Positions 10,471 through 22,966 of a stretch of DNA of 64,000 nt are shown here, one piece after another (positions within the stretch are counted from its first letter, which is position 1; every line of letters starts with the position of its first letter). The stretch comes from Puccinia triticina (lineage: Eukaryota > Basidiomycota > Pucciniomycetes > Pucciniales > Pucciniaceae), in assembly GCF_026914185.1 (NCBI RefSeq), contig NC_070558.1:1178001-1242000 (forward strand). Reading direction: 5' to 3'. The notes under the pieces are model-generated. The model was not told the DNA's origin, made no database searches, and was given only the letters and a program-made list of their open reading frames with translations. A program made the translations under genes and the position numbers.

Positions 10471-13056
10471 TTACAACATTACCACCCCTATGCCACTGCC
10501 AACTCCCGGTGCCTCAATCGATTGTTTTCCCAAAGTGGTTGCCTGTGAGGCGGCCTCTTCAGAGCCAGGTTCCCCAGGGACCCCACCACGAATTTGATGA
10601 ACTACAAATCAGAATAATTGGAAAGGTCAGAAGTTGTAGTGTTTATAAGAAAGGCTTTCATTATCTGTTACACACCTTTCCAGTTATAGAGATAATAATG
10701 CAGGTATCCATCGCCGGCGCCGAACTGTAGCTCCTTGACAAACAATGAGTTGTCCATCAACGTCAATGCGTTAAACACATCAAAGTTGGCCTTTTAGAAA
10801 CAATAAAAAGATTTTTATAAGTCGATCATACGCCGAGAGATTATTTATCAGTCGCGCTGAGAGGCGAGGGTACTTGCCTGTTGAGCCATTGTCAGAGCAT
10901 CCCCTATCAAACTGATCAAGCGCTTCTTCAACATTTGACGTGCCTCGGGAGTCTCTCCTGACCAGTTAGGCAGTTCACTGAGTTCGGCCAGGGCCATTTG
11001 GCTAGGTTCTTCTTGGGGCTCAGTTGGCTGACCTAGATGGGCACAGGATGAGGCTGCAGTGGTAGCGTAGTAGAAGAGGTACGCCGCATCGATGGTTTGG
11101 TGAGGAGTACATTTCATAGCCGTCGATGGCAAATGATAAAACGAGACCATATCGGTAATTAAGTGAGTTGTCGGATTCTTAATTCACCAATAAGTCGAGT
11201 CAGCGATTCTAATGCCAATACAGATGAAGAAATTGTTTACCTCAACCACAAAAGTCCATGTGACTTGTTGATTTCTTCTCCCATTTACCACCGGCCCAGT
11301 GCCCTTGCCACTGATAAAGTTATGGCGAACTTCATCATCAGACATAACTGGAATCAAGTCGAAACGGCTCATGTATCGCCTGAGCAAGACGGCGACAGCA
11401 TCGACATCTTTTTCTTCAATTTCGCGAAAGCCGGGTATTTGAGGTTGAGTGGGGCAGTCATACATTCGCTTAAGTCGGGCAACAGATACTCCTCTTGGTT
11501 GTGGGGAAAAGCCAGTCGCTATGAGTTTGGCCGGGTTTAGATTCCGGTGATAATATCTAATCCATTAAGGAGGCGGAGGCATCAGATTGTCGTGACTGCT
11601 GTTCGTTTTTGTTAGAATACACATACTGGCAACGGGAGATGGGTGTAGGAAGAAAAATTCCGGCGGTGTAAATAGCTTGGAATACGCCTTGCATGTTGCA
11701 TCTTCGAGTGATTTCTTTGATGAGGACCGGTGCTAAACGTTTCGATCGCAGCTTCTTGTGAATACAGAGGAAATTGATTTCGGAACAGGCTTTGCGACTA
11801 TGGAGACGTAAGTAATAATGAAGTTTCTCATCAGAGTGCGGATTGAGAGACTGCAGAAGGGGAAACGGTATTTACGCAGATCGGACTTGTAGATTCATAG
11901 GAATCCCAGCAATAAAAGCTATTAATCTCCGCTTTCCAGAAGCCACTCGAACTCCGGCATGCCAATCTTGCACAAAGCCGGGAGGTCTCAGAGCCCTATC
12001 GATGATGATGGTGATAGTTAATTTGCATTAAGCAATCTGTAGAGTACGGAATATTGAAGACTTACCACTCAATAAAAGGCGCAGTATAATCAAATCTGAA
12101 CATGGCATCGTCATCTTCGACGTAGTTTACAGTCAACAGCTCATACAGCTCTCGTAGCTAAGACCAAGATGTGATTCAATTAGCGGGGCGATAGGAACTG
12201 GTGCGTGAATTTGCCAAAGACCTACTTGCGTCTCATCGCCTAAGTCAAGAGTACACCACTCGTATCCATCAGGGAGGGCCAGAGGGTTCTTTCGGATTTC
12301 TTCCTCTGATTTGCTAGGTTCGATTTCACCTTCCTCAAAATTCGAATCCTCTGGGTAAATTTGACATACGGAGATTAGTTCAGATTAGCTTTTGTGCATA
12401 TGGCAAAAGAACGCCCGTACGCTCGTCAAGACGCCTGACAGGTTGAGTTGCCCAAAACTTGTGATCGGCCATATCTTTGTTGTTTTTACGAGAACCTCCA
12501 CTCTTGCCATCCATCAATTCTAGGAGTCGGATTTGATCCATCATCTTCCCCAATTCTTTTGGGCCGAGAGCACCGATGCGATCGGCAACCTCGTCACCGT
12601 TTTGAGCCCGGATCTAGATTCAAAGGAGAACAAGAGTAATCCGTCAACATTGCTGATTTAAAAAAAATGCAGAAGCCGGGGCAGGGAACTGAAAGAGCTG
12701 ACTTGTTCGATTATCATTTTGTGTGACTCAGAAGTAGAGTGATCTTCAATAAGAGATCCATCATCGGCTGGGACCTCCAACGCATTCTTAGATGATGCCT
12801 TTCCCTTTGATTTTTTCTTCTTTTTCTTAGTTGAGGGGCCCGCAGAGCCACCAGCCAGTCCAGTGTCTTGTCCGTCTTCCTGTTCCTCCTCATCCTCGGG
12901 GCTGATCGGTGGTGAATAGTTCGAGGAAGGCCCCGCCCGAGATGAAGCAGATTGAGCACTCTTTGCCTCGGTTTGGTTCGATTCACTGTGGCCGCAGGGC
13001 CTTAAGACTTCGGAGCCATACTCGATCACACCGTGGTCCTCTGGTTCGGAAGACAT
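10471..13056 (-). CDS. NMT1: Glycylpeptide N-tetradecanoyltransferase (N-myristoyltransferase), 638 aa, 10 exons
   Basis: The enzyme transfers myristate from myristoyl-CoA to N-terminal glycines of cytosolic proteins. Exons (descending): 13056-12703, 12613-12421, 12350-12226, 12157-12066, 11995-11876, 11797-11627, 11556-11241, 11177-10878, 10790-10676, 10601-10471. Lengths sum to 639 codons with every phase continuous. The N-terminal 118 residues are low-complexity with a Lys-rich tract. NMT family signatures follow: [51 protein letters not shown] and [12 protein letters not shown]. The protein ends GIGVVML, matching the family's conserved C-terminal leucine whose carboxylate acts in catalysis. 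Intron 8 has a GC donor (gcaagt at 10877) and an AG acceptor. The gene appears intact. Confidence 0.93.
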
Positions 13057-14090
13057 ATTTATATTTGTTGTGATGTGGCCGGTTGTGAGGAAATCCGTTC
13101 GAAGCTGTCGACAGGTTATGTTGACCGTTGGCCAAGAGTGAGCAACAGGTCAAAGGCCTGATTTGATATAAGCATCTTCTCAAATCTCATACAAGCATCC
13201 TCTCACAGATCGACACCGCAGTTCTTGTGGTAACTCGAGCCTGGCTGGCAGCTGCGGATGTGTCGAGCTTAACTAAGCCTCTCCGAGGAGGCGCGAAGCG
13301 TCTCCGAAGGAGAGGCTTAGGACTAATGTCCCAATCTTCGCCTGAGGCTGAGAGATATTTACACGGAAAATCATGATTTCTGTGTTTACATCTCTTTTAC
13401 TCATTTCTCTCAGCACAAAATTCAAAGCCTCCTATACCATGTTGTCCCTGCTTCTCAGCTTTTTTGTACATATTTTTTCAATTAAATTTGTCCCAAACTC
13501 GCCGCTCAGCGGCCATTCCTGTGAGGGGTTGTCTTGAGCTATGCAATGAAGCCATTGGATCATCCAAAGGTCAAGGTCGGACACACTCTCACGGGTTTTT
13601 TCAGTATTGACTTAAGAATGACAGGTCTCTCATCAATACAGAATTTAGGTGGCTTGCGGCAGTTATACACATAAAAGGGTATTGACGTCTGATGTCTAAC
13701 CTTATCTTCATGTGTTTAGGCCGGATGGGTGATCCGGTCTACATCAGGCCGGATAGGCTCTCAGGTGGAATTTTTACATTAATTTTTTTATTAGGGGAAG
13801 GCGGTAGGTGTTGTTTTGGACCGCTGAGATTATGTAGAAATGAAAGAGGATTCCAATGGTACCAGAGGCTGTGAATAAATCAGAGGGGTATATGGTGATA
13901 TTTGGGTTAGGAGGCATTTTTCAACATTTGGCTGGGCAGCCTCAAGCCAAATGTTGGACATTAGGCACAAGTCCCTCCCGCAAGCGGGAGGGTGCTCGCG
14001 CCCCGCGAGCACAGGGAGGGACTTGTGTTAAGTTCGCAGATGTGTCAACTTCGAACTTGAATTCAAGTTTCGACACGACCCTCTCCGAGC

Positions 14091-15262
14091 GAACTTAGCT
14101 AAGTCCCTCGATCGGAGGTGCGCGAGCGCTGTTGCAAAGCGACCCTCCAAAGGAGGGACTTTATGCCCTACCTTGCAAAACAGTAGGCAGCAGAAATCTC
14201 ATTTGGCTGGGGAAAATTTTCAAAAAATTCAACTGTTTATATCTTGACTCAGGTAAAAGGTATTAAAAATCTGAGGAGACAGATTTGTCCGCCTACATCT
14301 GCCCTTCCACCTGCCACCTCCCTGAGGCAGTGGTGCTCTATTTCCACCTTTGAATCTGAAAAGGGAAATCAGGAATTTGTGAGCGCTCTTAAAACAGGTC
14401 CTTGGGTCAATGTTGTAACCGCTGTGCTGCGCTAAAAAAAGCAGTCATCCCGCTACTTCCCAGAGGCATGTAGCGGAAGCTGTTGAAAAAACTGCTGTGC
14501 TACTTGCTACGTGCAGCGGTTGACCGCTACCCACCCGGGGCAATTAGCAATAGCGCAGCAGAAGCAGAAATCCGCTGCGCTCCGCTATCTGCTACATTAT
14601 CTAATTTCATGTCAAACCTCTTTTAACATGATTTAAACCATTTTCTTTCATTTTTTTCGAACTGCTGCGCTACCGCTGAAGCGCAGCGGTTCAGCGCTAC
14701 ATGACTGCTTTTTTTAACGCGCTAAAATCCTTCAATTTTTCCAGGGAAAACAAATAGCGGTTAGCGCAGCGGCACAAAAAACCGCTGGCTGTTACAACGT
14801 TGCTTGGGTAAATCCATACTTTGACACATTCCAAAGATGGACTTATGTACAACATCCCTTGAGTCTGACAGACCAATACAAATGTGCAACCCAATGCGTG
14901 TGATTATCAAGAAGGTGGTGTTCAGCTGTCAGGTTTCAGAAAAACATGCACTAAAACATCTGCTAGCACTTGCAAGAAGGCAGTTAGATGTCTTGTGTTG
15001 GATAATTATTTAAAAATCAGGTTTGGGTGTTGAAAATGTAAAAATAATGTGAGCAGAGAGCCATGCTTCTTGCACATCTTTTGATGTAGCTCACTTGGCC
15101 TCAAGTACATTTGTGTAGCTGCTACAGAACAAAACATAACAAAACTTCCAAAACACCCTTCTGCTGCCTACTGTTTTGCAAGGTAGGGTGTAAGTCCCTC
15201 CTTTGGAGGGTTGCTTTGCAACAGCGTTTGCGCGCATCCAATTGAGGGACTTAGCCAAGTTT
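14091..15262. mobile_element. Foldback element with about 100-bp inverted ends
   Basis: About 14091-14195 and 15157-15262 are near-identical inverted repeats, both carrying the GGAGGGACTT motif and a GCCTACTGTTTTGCAAGG block. The 960-bp interior contains an island (14425-14790) built on GCGCAGCGG / CCGCTGCGCT in both orientations. There is no transposase. Target-site duplications were not determined. Confidence 0.6.
14425..14790. repeat. Palindromic-word island D (GCGCAGCGG / CCGCTGCGC)
   Basis: The words AGCGCAGCGG, CCGCTGCGCT and close variants (CCGCTACC, GCGCTAC) recur in both orientations across about 360 bp, with AAAAAAGCAGTCAT at the left and ATGACTGCTTTTTT at the right as an inverted pair. 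It is non-coding. Confidence 0.65.
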
Positions 15263-16267
15263 TCTCTCCAAGGAGGCGTGAAGCGTCTCCAAAGGAGAGG
15301 CTTACCTCAAAAGTCACACCATTGGCCCTACAGACTCAAGAATTTCTGGCAAAAAAACACAAATTTTTATTTTCAAAATCTTTTTAAAAATGTAGTTTTT
15401 AGTTTAAAAAAATCTGAGTAGACAGACTTGTAGCCTGCAATCTCAGCTTCCATTTCACACCTAGCTGACACACATAATTACTATCCCACTCCACCTACTG
15501 TCAAGTGGTTCTGGAGTGGTGATCCAGCGGTTTTTGGGCTCAAAATTTGAAATTCCCTGAGCCCGGGCGGGCTCAAAGGGGGGGATTGGGTACAGAAATC
15601 CACCATGTAACAACATTTACAGGACATTTCCTACCAGGGGGGATGGATACGGTGGAGTTTGAAGTGGGGGAAAATAAGCTAAGAAGCTGGTGATTGAAAT
15701 GGTGCCAAAGGCAAGGAGAGAATTGGAAGTCTAGAGGGTGATATTGGGGAAAATGGGGGAGTGTCGCATCCTCCAGTCCCTGCCATTGCTCTCAATCCTG
15801 TAGGGCCAGACATGCAACTTTAGAGGCAAGTCCCTCCTTCAGAGGTCGCTACGCTCCCCCGAGGAGGGTACACTTGTGTTAAGTTTGGTTTTGACACCTG
15901 ATTCTGGTTGTTGGCGCCACCTCTCATGGCGCGCCTAGGTACGCCCACCCCGTACCCGCGCACCCAGGACCTTCAATAATGAAATTTGAATCCCTGATAG
16001 CCCTGGGAATTGAAGTTCAGAGAACTCAAGTGGAAAGTAAAGAGTGAGGGCCAACTGAGACTCGCAGAGGCTTAAGGTGTTACACATTTGTTTTTTAGAT
16101 TATAATTCAATGAGTATGTGATGCAGGCACACCTCTTCAGACGGAAAAAAACTTGTCTAATTCCATAGAAGCTCAAATAATATACATCTAGAGCGGACCA
16201 GACCAGATGGAGGCCTAACTTTTGAGTCTGACAACAACCAGGACGGGGAAGAGTGTTGATGATCTAA

Positions 16268-19025
16268 TTAGCTAAAATGATTATCTGTGGGGATATCTGG
16301 GGGCGGGAACTGCATGTGGTTTTCCTCAAGCCGTGCTTTCAGCAGGTTTTTGCTTCTTTTGATCGACTCAGATGGGCAACCCATTAATATCTCGGCACGC
16401 TTTTGTAATTGAGATACCTTTTCGTAGAGCGGACCTGATATCTAGGAATTCAGAGGAAATGTCAGAGAATCAGCTGTTTTTGCTATTCCAAGACACTTCC
16501 CCATGATGACGCCTCGTAAAAAGAACAAAAATCCCGCAGAATATTGTAATTGGTTGCTAACTTACCTGTCGTCGTGCAATCGCACACTGGTAGATTCACC
16601 GAGCAGTCATCTTTCATCTGCAGGTTGTGAACAGTGGTCATATTCCTGTATGATCACATGGAAAGCCGATAAAAGTACAGGATCAGCTTCAAAGAAACAA
16701 TTTTAAAGCTACAGGAAAGGTATTCGGCAGGTGAGAAACCTCAACAAACCTGCAAACATGGGGATCAAACTCAAAAGCACCATACTTCTTCTGGCATTCC
16801 CAAGATACAGTCGTAAGATACTCGGTTGTGAATCCATATTTGGCCTCGACCAAAGGAGCCCGGAAGATAGTAGGATCAAATCCATCCCCTTTATCACCCC
16901 GGACGATACTCATCATACTTAAACAATTTGTAATATTATAAAAAATCAGTTCAAATACGCTTTTGTGGGATCTTTTTCATTCCAATACGAACTGAACGAA
17001 CATGGAGTCTTTCCCGCAATACGAAAGTCGGTTTGGATCATCGTATGCGCCATTGGGCCCTTCTTGCGTGCAAGGATCCTAGCGTATCAGTTTTGAATTA
17101 GTATGAAGTTGTGATCATAGCGCCAGATTGATGCTTATACACTCACTGCTCCTCGGATGATAAATACATTCTGCAAATTTTTTGATTCGAAAGTGAACAT
17201 TTTACATCCTCCTTGGGGGATTCTTCGGGGTACGAAATTTAAAACACATCAAATTATATTATCGACTAACCTGTTCTCTCCAAATCTTAACCAAGGTTTT
17301 CAACTTTATCATTCTTTCGTATTCTTTTTGCACAGTTTCTCGATCAATGACTGGCGTCTCTGAGAGGAATATTCCGTCTTGATTTATGCTTGCGAGGCCT
17401 TTTTGGGTGCTAATTCCAGCTTGAATTACTTCTTCGGTGATGTTCGTGAGTATCCCTTGTACCGCATGTTGAGCTTGCCCTAAAACCCATGATATGGAGG
17501 AGGACTTTCAAACCAACCAACGATTTACAAAGATGATTCAGGTCCCGGTTTAGAATACCGGTTAGCAAGTTGAAACGAGAAGTCTAACTTACCCGAGTAA
17601 AGCGGTCTTCTCCATTTCCAACAATCATCAAAGTTTCCACCCAGCCAAAGGCACCAAGTTGATACAAAGTCATAACTAAACCCAACCATGAAATTTGTCC
17701 CCAAGACCATATTGTACCTGCAATAGGTCCGTACGATTTGAAAAGGGAAGAAGGAAAAGAGCTGATCCAATTAGATACAAGTGATAACCAAGCGGTCTGG
17801 TTTCAAAAGATACAAGATCAGCATAACCACCCGGGTGAATTTCCTCTTCACGGCTTCAATCGCTTTCGCAAAGAAAGCTGATGCTAATATAATCCAATGT
17901 TTGAATCAGAGATGGGACTTCCGACTCACCACGTGCCTGGGAGTTCTTGTGGGGTCCTTTTCGAGATCCACCAACTTGACACAAAATTTAATTCACGTCA
18001 GCACCAAATCTGACTGTAAGATTATGAAGACTGACCATGGTTGGAAGTATATCTACAGCCGCAACCAAAAATAAAGCAGAAAGGATTAAGTTTCCTTTCA
18101 GCAAATGAAGATGGTACCAGTTAGACTATATGTACCAGCAGCTGAGTCAAACCTGATGGAACATTCGATGCATCAGCCCCATCAAAAGTTTTGAGGAAAA
18201 ATTACTAAGAGTAGATAAACTCACGCATCACCGCTGGCTTGAAAAAGGATGTTGACAAAATTGTTCCAATTTTGTGCTGCCACTAACGCATACCAATCCC
18301 GACCATAGACATTTTCGCACAACTATGTATATTTAAAACGTCTTGAGTGACTGATCTTCGCTAATGTACCTCCCAGAGTAACTGAATTCAAAATTTGCGT
18401 ACTTGACCTGCATTGCATACTTTGCCTATCCCACATTCGAAATCCAACGCGCCAACTTGCGAAGCATATTGCTACCATCAGAAACATCTTATCAGTGTTT
18501 GATTTGGTCAATTAAGAGGCCTTGTATGTTTGTGGCATAGTTAAAGTGTGCTGAATGTGAAGAAGTCCAGTGAAATCTTCGTGAAACCTTAAATTTTGTG
18601 ATAGACATTTTCACATGTCACACAAAACATTGTTCATGATGCTCAGTTATGAGGCAAAAACAGGGCCTAAATACATACTTCAGGCCATTATACGCAGACA
18701 AACGGATGAAAATATCTGACCTGCAAGTTTAAGATTGTACCGTTTGGATAGTTGTACAAATGAGAGTTCATACCGAACTCTGACCATAGTGGCGGTTCCA
18801 ACGGCCGAGGTTTGCATAACACTTTTGTGTCCTCTTCAGAAGTGATGTTTAGGCCCTTTTTTGAATTCATTTCATTGTCAGCTTGCAAAAATATGTTTGT
18901 TTTCCTCGAAGAATTCATGTTAGGCTTACATTTTGCAATGAATTATTCGATGTCGGGGATCCAGCGATCACTTGAACATATTGAATGATAGCTAAAATAA
19001 TTAGGAATGTGCCGCTAAGAGACAT
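16268..19025 (-). CDS. Putative secretory-pathway membrane protein, many exons, family not certain
   Basis: Exon 1 (19025-18930) encodes MSLSGTFLIILAIIQYVQ..., a good signal peptide. Well-phased exons follow at 18855-18721, 18471-18403 and 18322-18225. Further exon-like segments continue to about 16900 (starting MMSIVRGDKGDG) and end ...DIPTDNHFS at 16268. Visible blocks include CKPRPLEPPLW, FECGIGKVCNAGQLC, GRDWYALVAAQNWNNFVN, a hydrophobic stretch WLGLVMTLYQLGAFGW near 17650, and a Cys-bearing C-terminal part (DPCTQEGPNG, PVCDCTTTG). The pattern resembles a basidiomycete family I know as DUF7872, from memory and unconfirmed. Exon borders between about 18225 and 17500 are unresolved, so the total length is uncertain (roughly 450 aa). 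Confidence 0.6.
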
Positions 19026-21839
19026 GTCAAGAAAAGAAAAACTTGGAGGTCAAGAGGGGGAAAGGATGCTTTCTTAGAATTCAAAATCAAATCAGAAGGA
19101 GATCCAATCCGTATTATAAGAGTTCCACCAGCTATTCTTGATGTAAATTCAATGCAGAATAGCTTGTATCACTGAAGGCATGAGGTTGGAACTACTTGCC
19201 TAAATAGAGTATTTAAGCGCAGACTAAAATCACTCCTACGTGTTGAAGATTTTGTCTTTCGTGATAAGCAGCTTCGACTGTGCACCAATCCGTGTGATCG
19301 CGAGATAGAATAGAGCCTACTTGCGGGAGTTTCCATCAGGTTTCTCGATAAGATAGGGTGTTATCGACCTTGGATGGAACCATTCGCAGTCTGCCGGAGT
19401 TGTATCTCCCTGTCAAGCATGTATGCACCCACTCGGCTTGAGTGCTCTCCCTTCATTTCTCATTATCATGAGAAGTATGTGGTGTGTAGCAGCGATCTTG
19501 CCGACTGGCCCCGACATGTCCGTTCCTTTTGCTTAACCTCCGCGAAACCCAGAAATTGTTGAAGACTCTTACATATTTTCATTTATGTACCTTCAATCCT
19601 AACACTAGAGCTGAGACCAGTCTCACCAGCGATGCACGCGAGGTCAGCGCTAAACTAGGGTTTTTAATGACTGGTTTCCGATCACGGAATCCTACTTATC
19701 CCCCTCCCCCAGATTAATTTCCAATGTCACCCTCAGGATCATGGTTTCCCTAAGTTACCCAACCACATCCCATCCCGGGCAGAGTGATAAACCACGTGTC
19801 TCATTGCGCCGATCAGAGGAAGGGACTATTGGGGGATAATTTTTTGAGACAAACCTCACTTGAATTCATCTCTGAATGAATTTATTCTGTTTTAGATCTC
19901 CATGATGGCAAAAGCCCCCCAATCGATGTACTACATATTTTCAATTATCTTCAATCTATCTCCTTGATTCAGAATGACATCGTAATATCGAGAGGTTGAA
20001 TTATGTGTGACATTATTTAAAAGTTGCGAGTACGTGATTGAGCAGGACGAATAGTCTAGCAAATGAGGGTCAAAAAGATGAACTTAGAGGAAGTAGTCTG
20101 GCCTTCAGCTCTTTTAGTGAGGAAGGATCTTACGGATTATCTTCCAATCCCTGTTGCAATGTGATTTGCAAGCTTAACAAAGCCTCTTGAACGGGGGTCC
20201 CGAAGGGACTCTCCATAGGAGAGGCTTACGCCCAAAGCTGGCCGCGTGGCCTGAGCACTTTGAGAAATTTACATGAATTTCTTCTTTTTTGGAATAAACA
20301 GCTTTTTAAACAAAAACAACTGCCTTTCATGAAGTTCTGAGGAGAACAACTTGTAGCCTTGCTTCTCAGGCATTGTTTCATATTTTTTGGGGGTGGTTTG
20401 GCTTGAAATAAACAGTTGCTTGTGATTGCTAGTCAGCCATGTCCCAGCATTTTGCCTGGTAGAGATTGACAGCTGGCGAACCGTTTGGATCATCGGTTCA
20501 CGCACCCTCTCACGGTTCAGTGACTCATGGGGCCAGATAGGTCATTGTTAAATTGATAGTCTCTGTTTTCTGAATTGTTACCCAGTTGCAAGGTACGTAT
20601 GTACTTGCACCAGGCATGTCTGCTGGGATATCCGGTCCTGAAAAGGTCGGACTGTTTACAATGGTATTTTCTTTACAGGATGATTCTTGTGAGGGGATGG
20701 AGCTATTCAGAGTTTTCAAGTGGTGTGAAGTATGCACAAAGCCTTGCGCTTCTAATGGTGCCAAGGGCCAGATGTTTATCCAAGAGCTTGCGCAGAATAT
20801 ATGGGGATGAGATCACCTCCCAGCCATTTGGCTAGTAGCTCTCCCCCTCGTAAGCCGACTTTAGGTGCAAGTCCCCCCCAAGCGTAGGTGTGAGGCAGGG
20901 ACTTGTGTTAAGTTTGTGTGATTTGTAGGATGTGCTGGCTGGACACCCCCAGGCCATGGTCCCTGAGCTTAACTAAGTCACTCCCCCGTCTGAGGCTTTG
21001 CCCAAGGGACTTACGCCCTATCAGGAATTCTTGCGTGAGACTATTCCGAGTTTTGGTGGTACTCAACTTTGAGTGCCCAGAACTCAACCTAGATAAATTC
21101 TACCGCTTTAAAAATTTAATGCACAATAGGCCTGCATCTTGTCTATCTCCTGATACAGTTTGGGACCATTACCTCCTCTTCTTCATGCTTATTTTTATTT
21201 TTTTGAAAACTTTGCAAAACATGATATCCCAGGTTTGGAGCGGATCACTAAACAACAAAGCCCGTGTGCAATTGGCAGATCTGATACAACATGATATCAC
21301 TTACATGCACCCTTTTTACGGAGAGCAAGAACTAGCCTGTATCAACACTTGAAACGGTTGTGTTTTTGGTGCTAAGTGGGATATGATGGTTATTTTCCTT
21401 TTATTTGACATTTTACAAATATTTTTATGAAAACATTGGAGCAAAGATACAAGCAATGGAAGAAATGTAGAAAATAAGGGGACAAGGAAGCGCTTCAGGA
21501 AAAATGAGTTTCAAGAACAGAGGATGAGAACTGCAGGAGTGGCAAACAATTTTGTGGATCACTTATCCGAAATTCTCACGCAAGAATTGCTGATAGGGCA
21601 CAAGTCCCTCCGGCAAAGCCTCAGAGCATCCGCATCCGTTGCTAAGTTAGTCTGGACTAACTAGCTCAGATTACGGTCGGACTAAGCTAATCCGAGTGGC
21701 CGACCGCATCGACGTAGATTGGGAGGTCCGAGGCTATCGGAGATTATGTGATTAGGTGCCTGTATGGTATGTGTTTGGCACCTAAACACATAGAGTTCAT
21801 GCCATTGAGCATGATGCATATTCATTTTATAGGTTAGTC

Positions 21840-22045
21840 CGAGGACTACACCCGGGGAGTCCTTCCACAAGGATATCCCGTGGAATCCACGAGGAGTCCA
21901 CGTGGTAGCCGCGTGCGAGGTCGGACCAGCGGCTGTTGGTCCACACGTTCACGGGGTCTCCACCAAGTGGATCACAGGGGCACCTCGTGATGGCCCCGAG
22001 GATTCCACGGATACTTACAGATGCGTACCCGTGGAATCCACGTGG
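21840..22045. repeat. Palindromic-word island E, inverted relative of island A
   Basis: This contains CGTGGAATCCACG-type words in both orientations. About 21843-21936 matches about 9318-9410 in reverse complement, with only scattered differences by eye. Confidence 0.65.
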
Positions 22046-22369
22046 CCACGTAGGCAGGCCAGTGAAAAATACAGCAGAAGCGCACCTCATTCAAAAGTAT
22101 TGCTCATGGGACTCCAACCCACAACCAGGCTTGGAGCTCGTAGTGGCATTGCCATACAACTCGACTATTTTACATTGTCACATATGGCTGCTTTACAAAG
22201 TATCAACCCCCCAAACAATGGTTTGCGATTGGGTTTGCGATAGGTTTTTTTTTCAAGTTTTTTTTTGATTTTTTTTTTTCCTCTATTCAAAAAAAAGTTT
22301 TGTCGGACTTTCAAAACCTCAGGACCAGCCTGAGGTGGTCTTGGCTGGAAGTAAAAAAAAAAGAAAAAG

Positions 22370-22600
22370 CCGTGGAACCGACGTGAGCAATGAGCTGACG
22401 TGGTCTCCACGCGTGCCAGGAAGGCACATCGTGGAACCGACGGGAAAAAGTGTGAAGCCCATCGGTTCCACGTGGAAAAAAAGCGTTTCGTGGAACCGAC
22501 GAGCTTACCGAGGGGTTACCGAGCCAATCCTCGTCGGTCCCACGGATTACCCTCCTCTCGTCGGTTCCACAAACGGGCGGGGCAGGAAGTACCCCCGCCG
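22370..22600. repeat. Palindromic-word island F (CGTGGAACCGACG / CGTCGGTTCCACG)
   Basis: Three exact CGTGGAACCGACG copies lie at about 22371, 22430 and 22489, with inverted CGTCGGTTCCAC near 22559 and variants between, spaced 25-60 bp. No ORF is supported. Confidence 0.65.
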
Positions 22601-22966
22601 TGTAGTGGGGGCTAGATTTATACCCCACTAGCTCCAAACCAAGCTCCGGGTCAAGTTGATCCCCGGTTAATCCAACCCGATGCGGTTGCGGGGTCGAACT
22701 AAGTGCCCTAATCCGGGCTAACTTAGCGCCCGGTGCGGATGGTCTCAGGTGGGACTAGTAAGTTCGCATGGTTCCCAACGAGAATCAAGTGCTCGGTTGG
22801 ATTTTGCCTGAAGCATACCGAACACTCTTGCGCAGCGAGATGCCACAAGTGGATATGCTGCGCGCCTTGCGCCTGGCATGTGCGCACCTGAGCGCACACA
22901 CTCTCCATTACGTCAATCTATCCAAACCAGGCAGCAGTCATCATCCACCAAAAACCACTCAGCATC

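Larger units (their letters stand above)
13057..16267. repeat. Gene-free repeat tract between NMT1 and the next gene
   Basis: I see no gene here. It holds several copies of a palindromic terminal motif (AAGTCCCTCC... with GGAGGGACTT, and TAAGCCTCTCC... with GGAGAGGCTTA) at about 13265-13320, 13968-14033, 14100-14162, 15190-15305 and 15825-15880. It also contains the foldback at 14091-15262. Related motifs recur at 20165-20232, 20865-21015, 21600-21625, 28865-28960 and 51118-51186. Confidence 0.6.
19026..22966. repeat. Gene-free repeat region
   Basis: I see no supported gene in these 3.9 kb. It contains the palindromic AAGCCTCTC/GAGAGGCTTA motif at about 20165-20232 and the AAGTCCC/GGGACTT motif at 20865-21015. 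A pair of inverted blocks around GGAATTCTTGCGTGAGA lies at about 21010-21048 and 21565-21610. Islands lie at 21840-22045 and 22370-22600. Poly-T/poly-A runs occur around 22240-22360. Confidence 0.55.
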
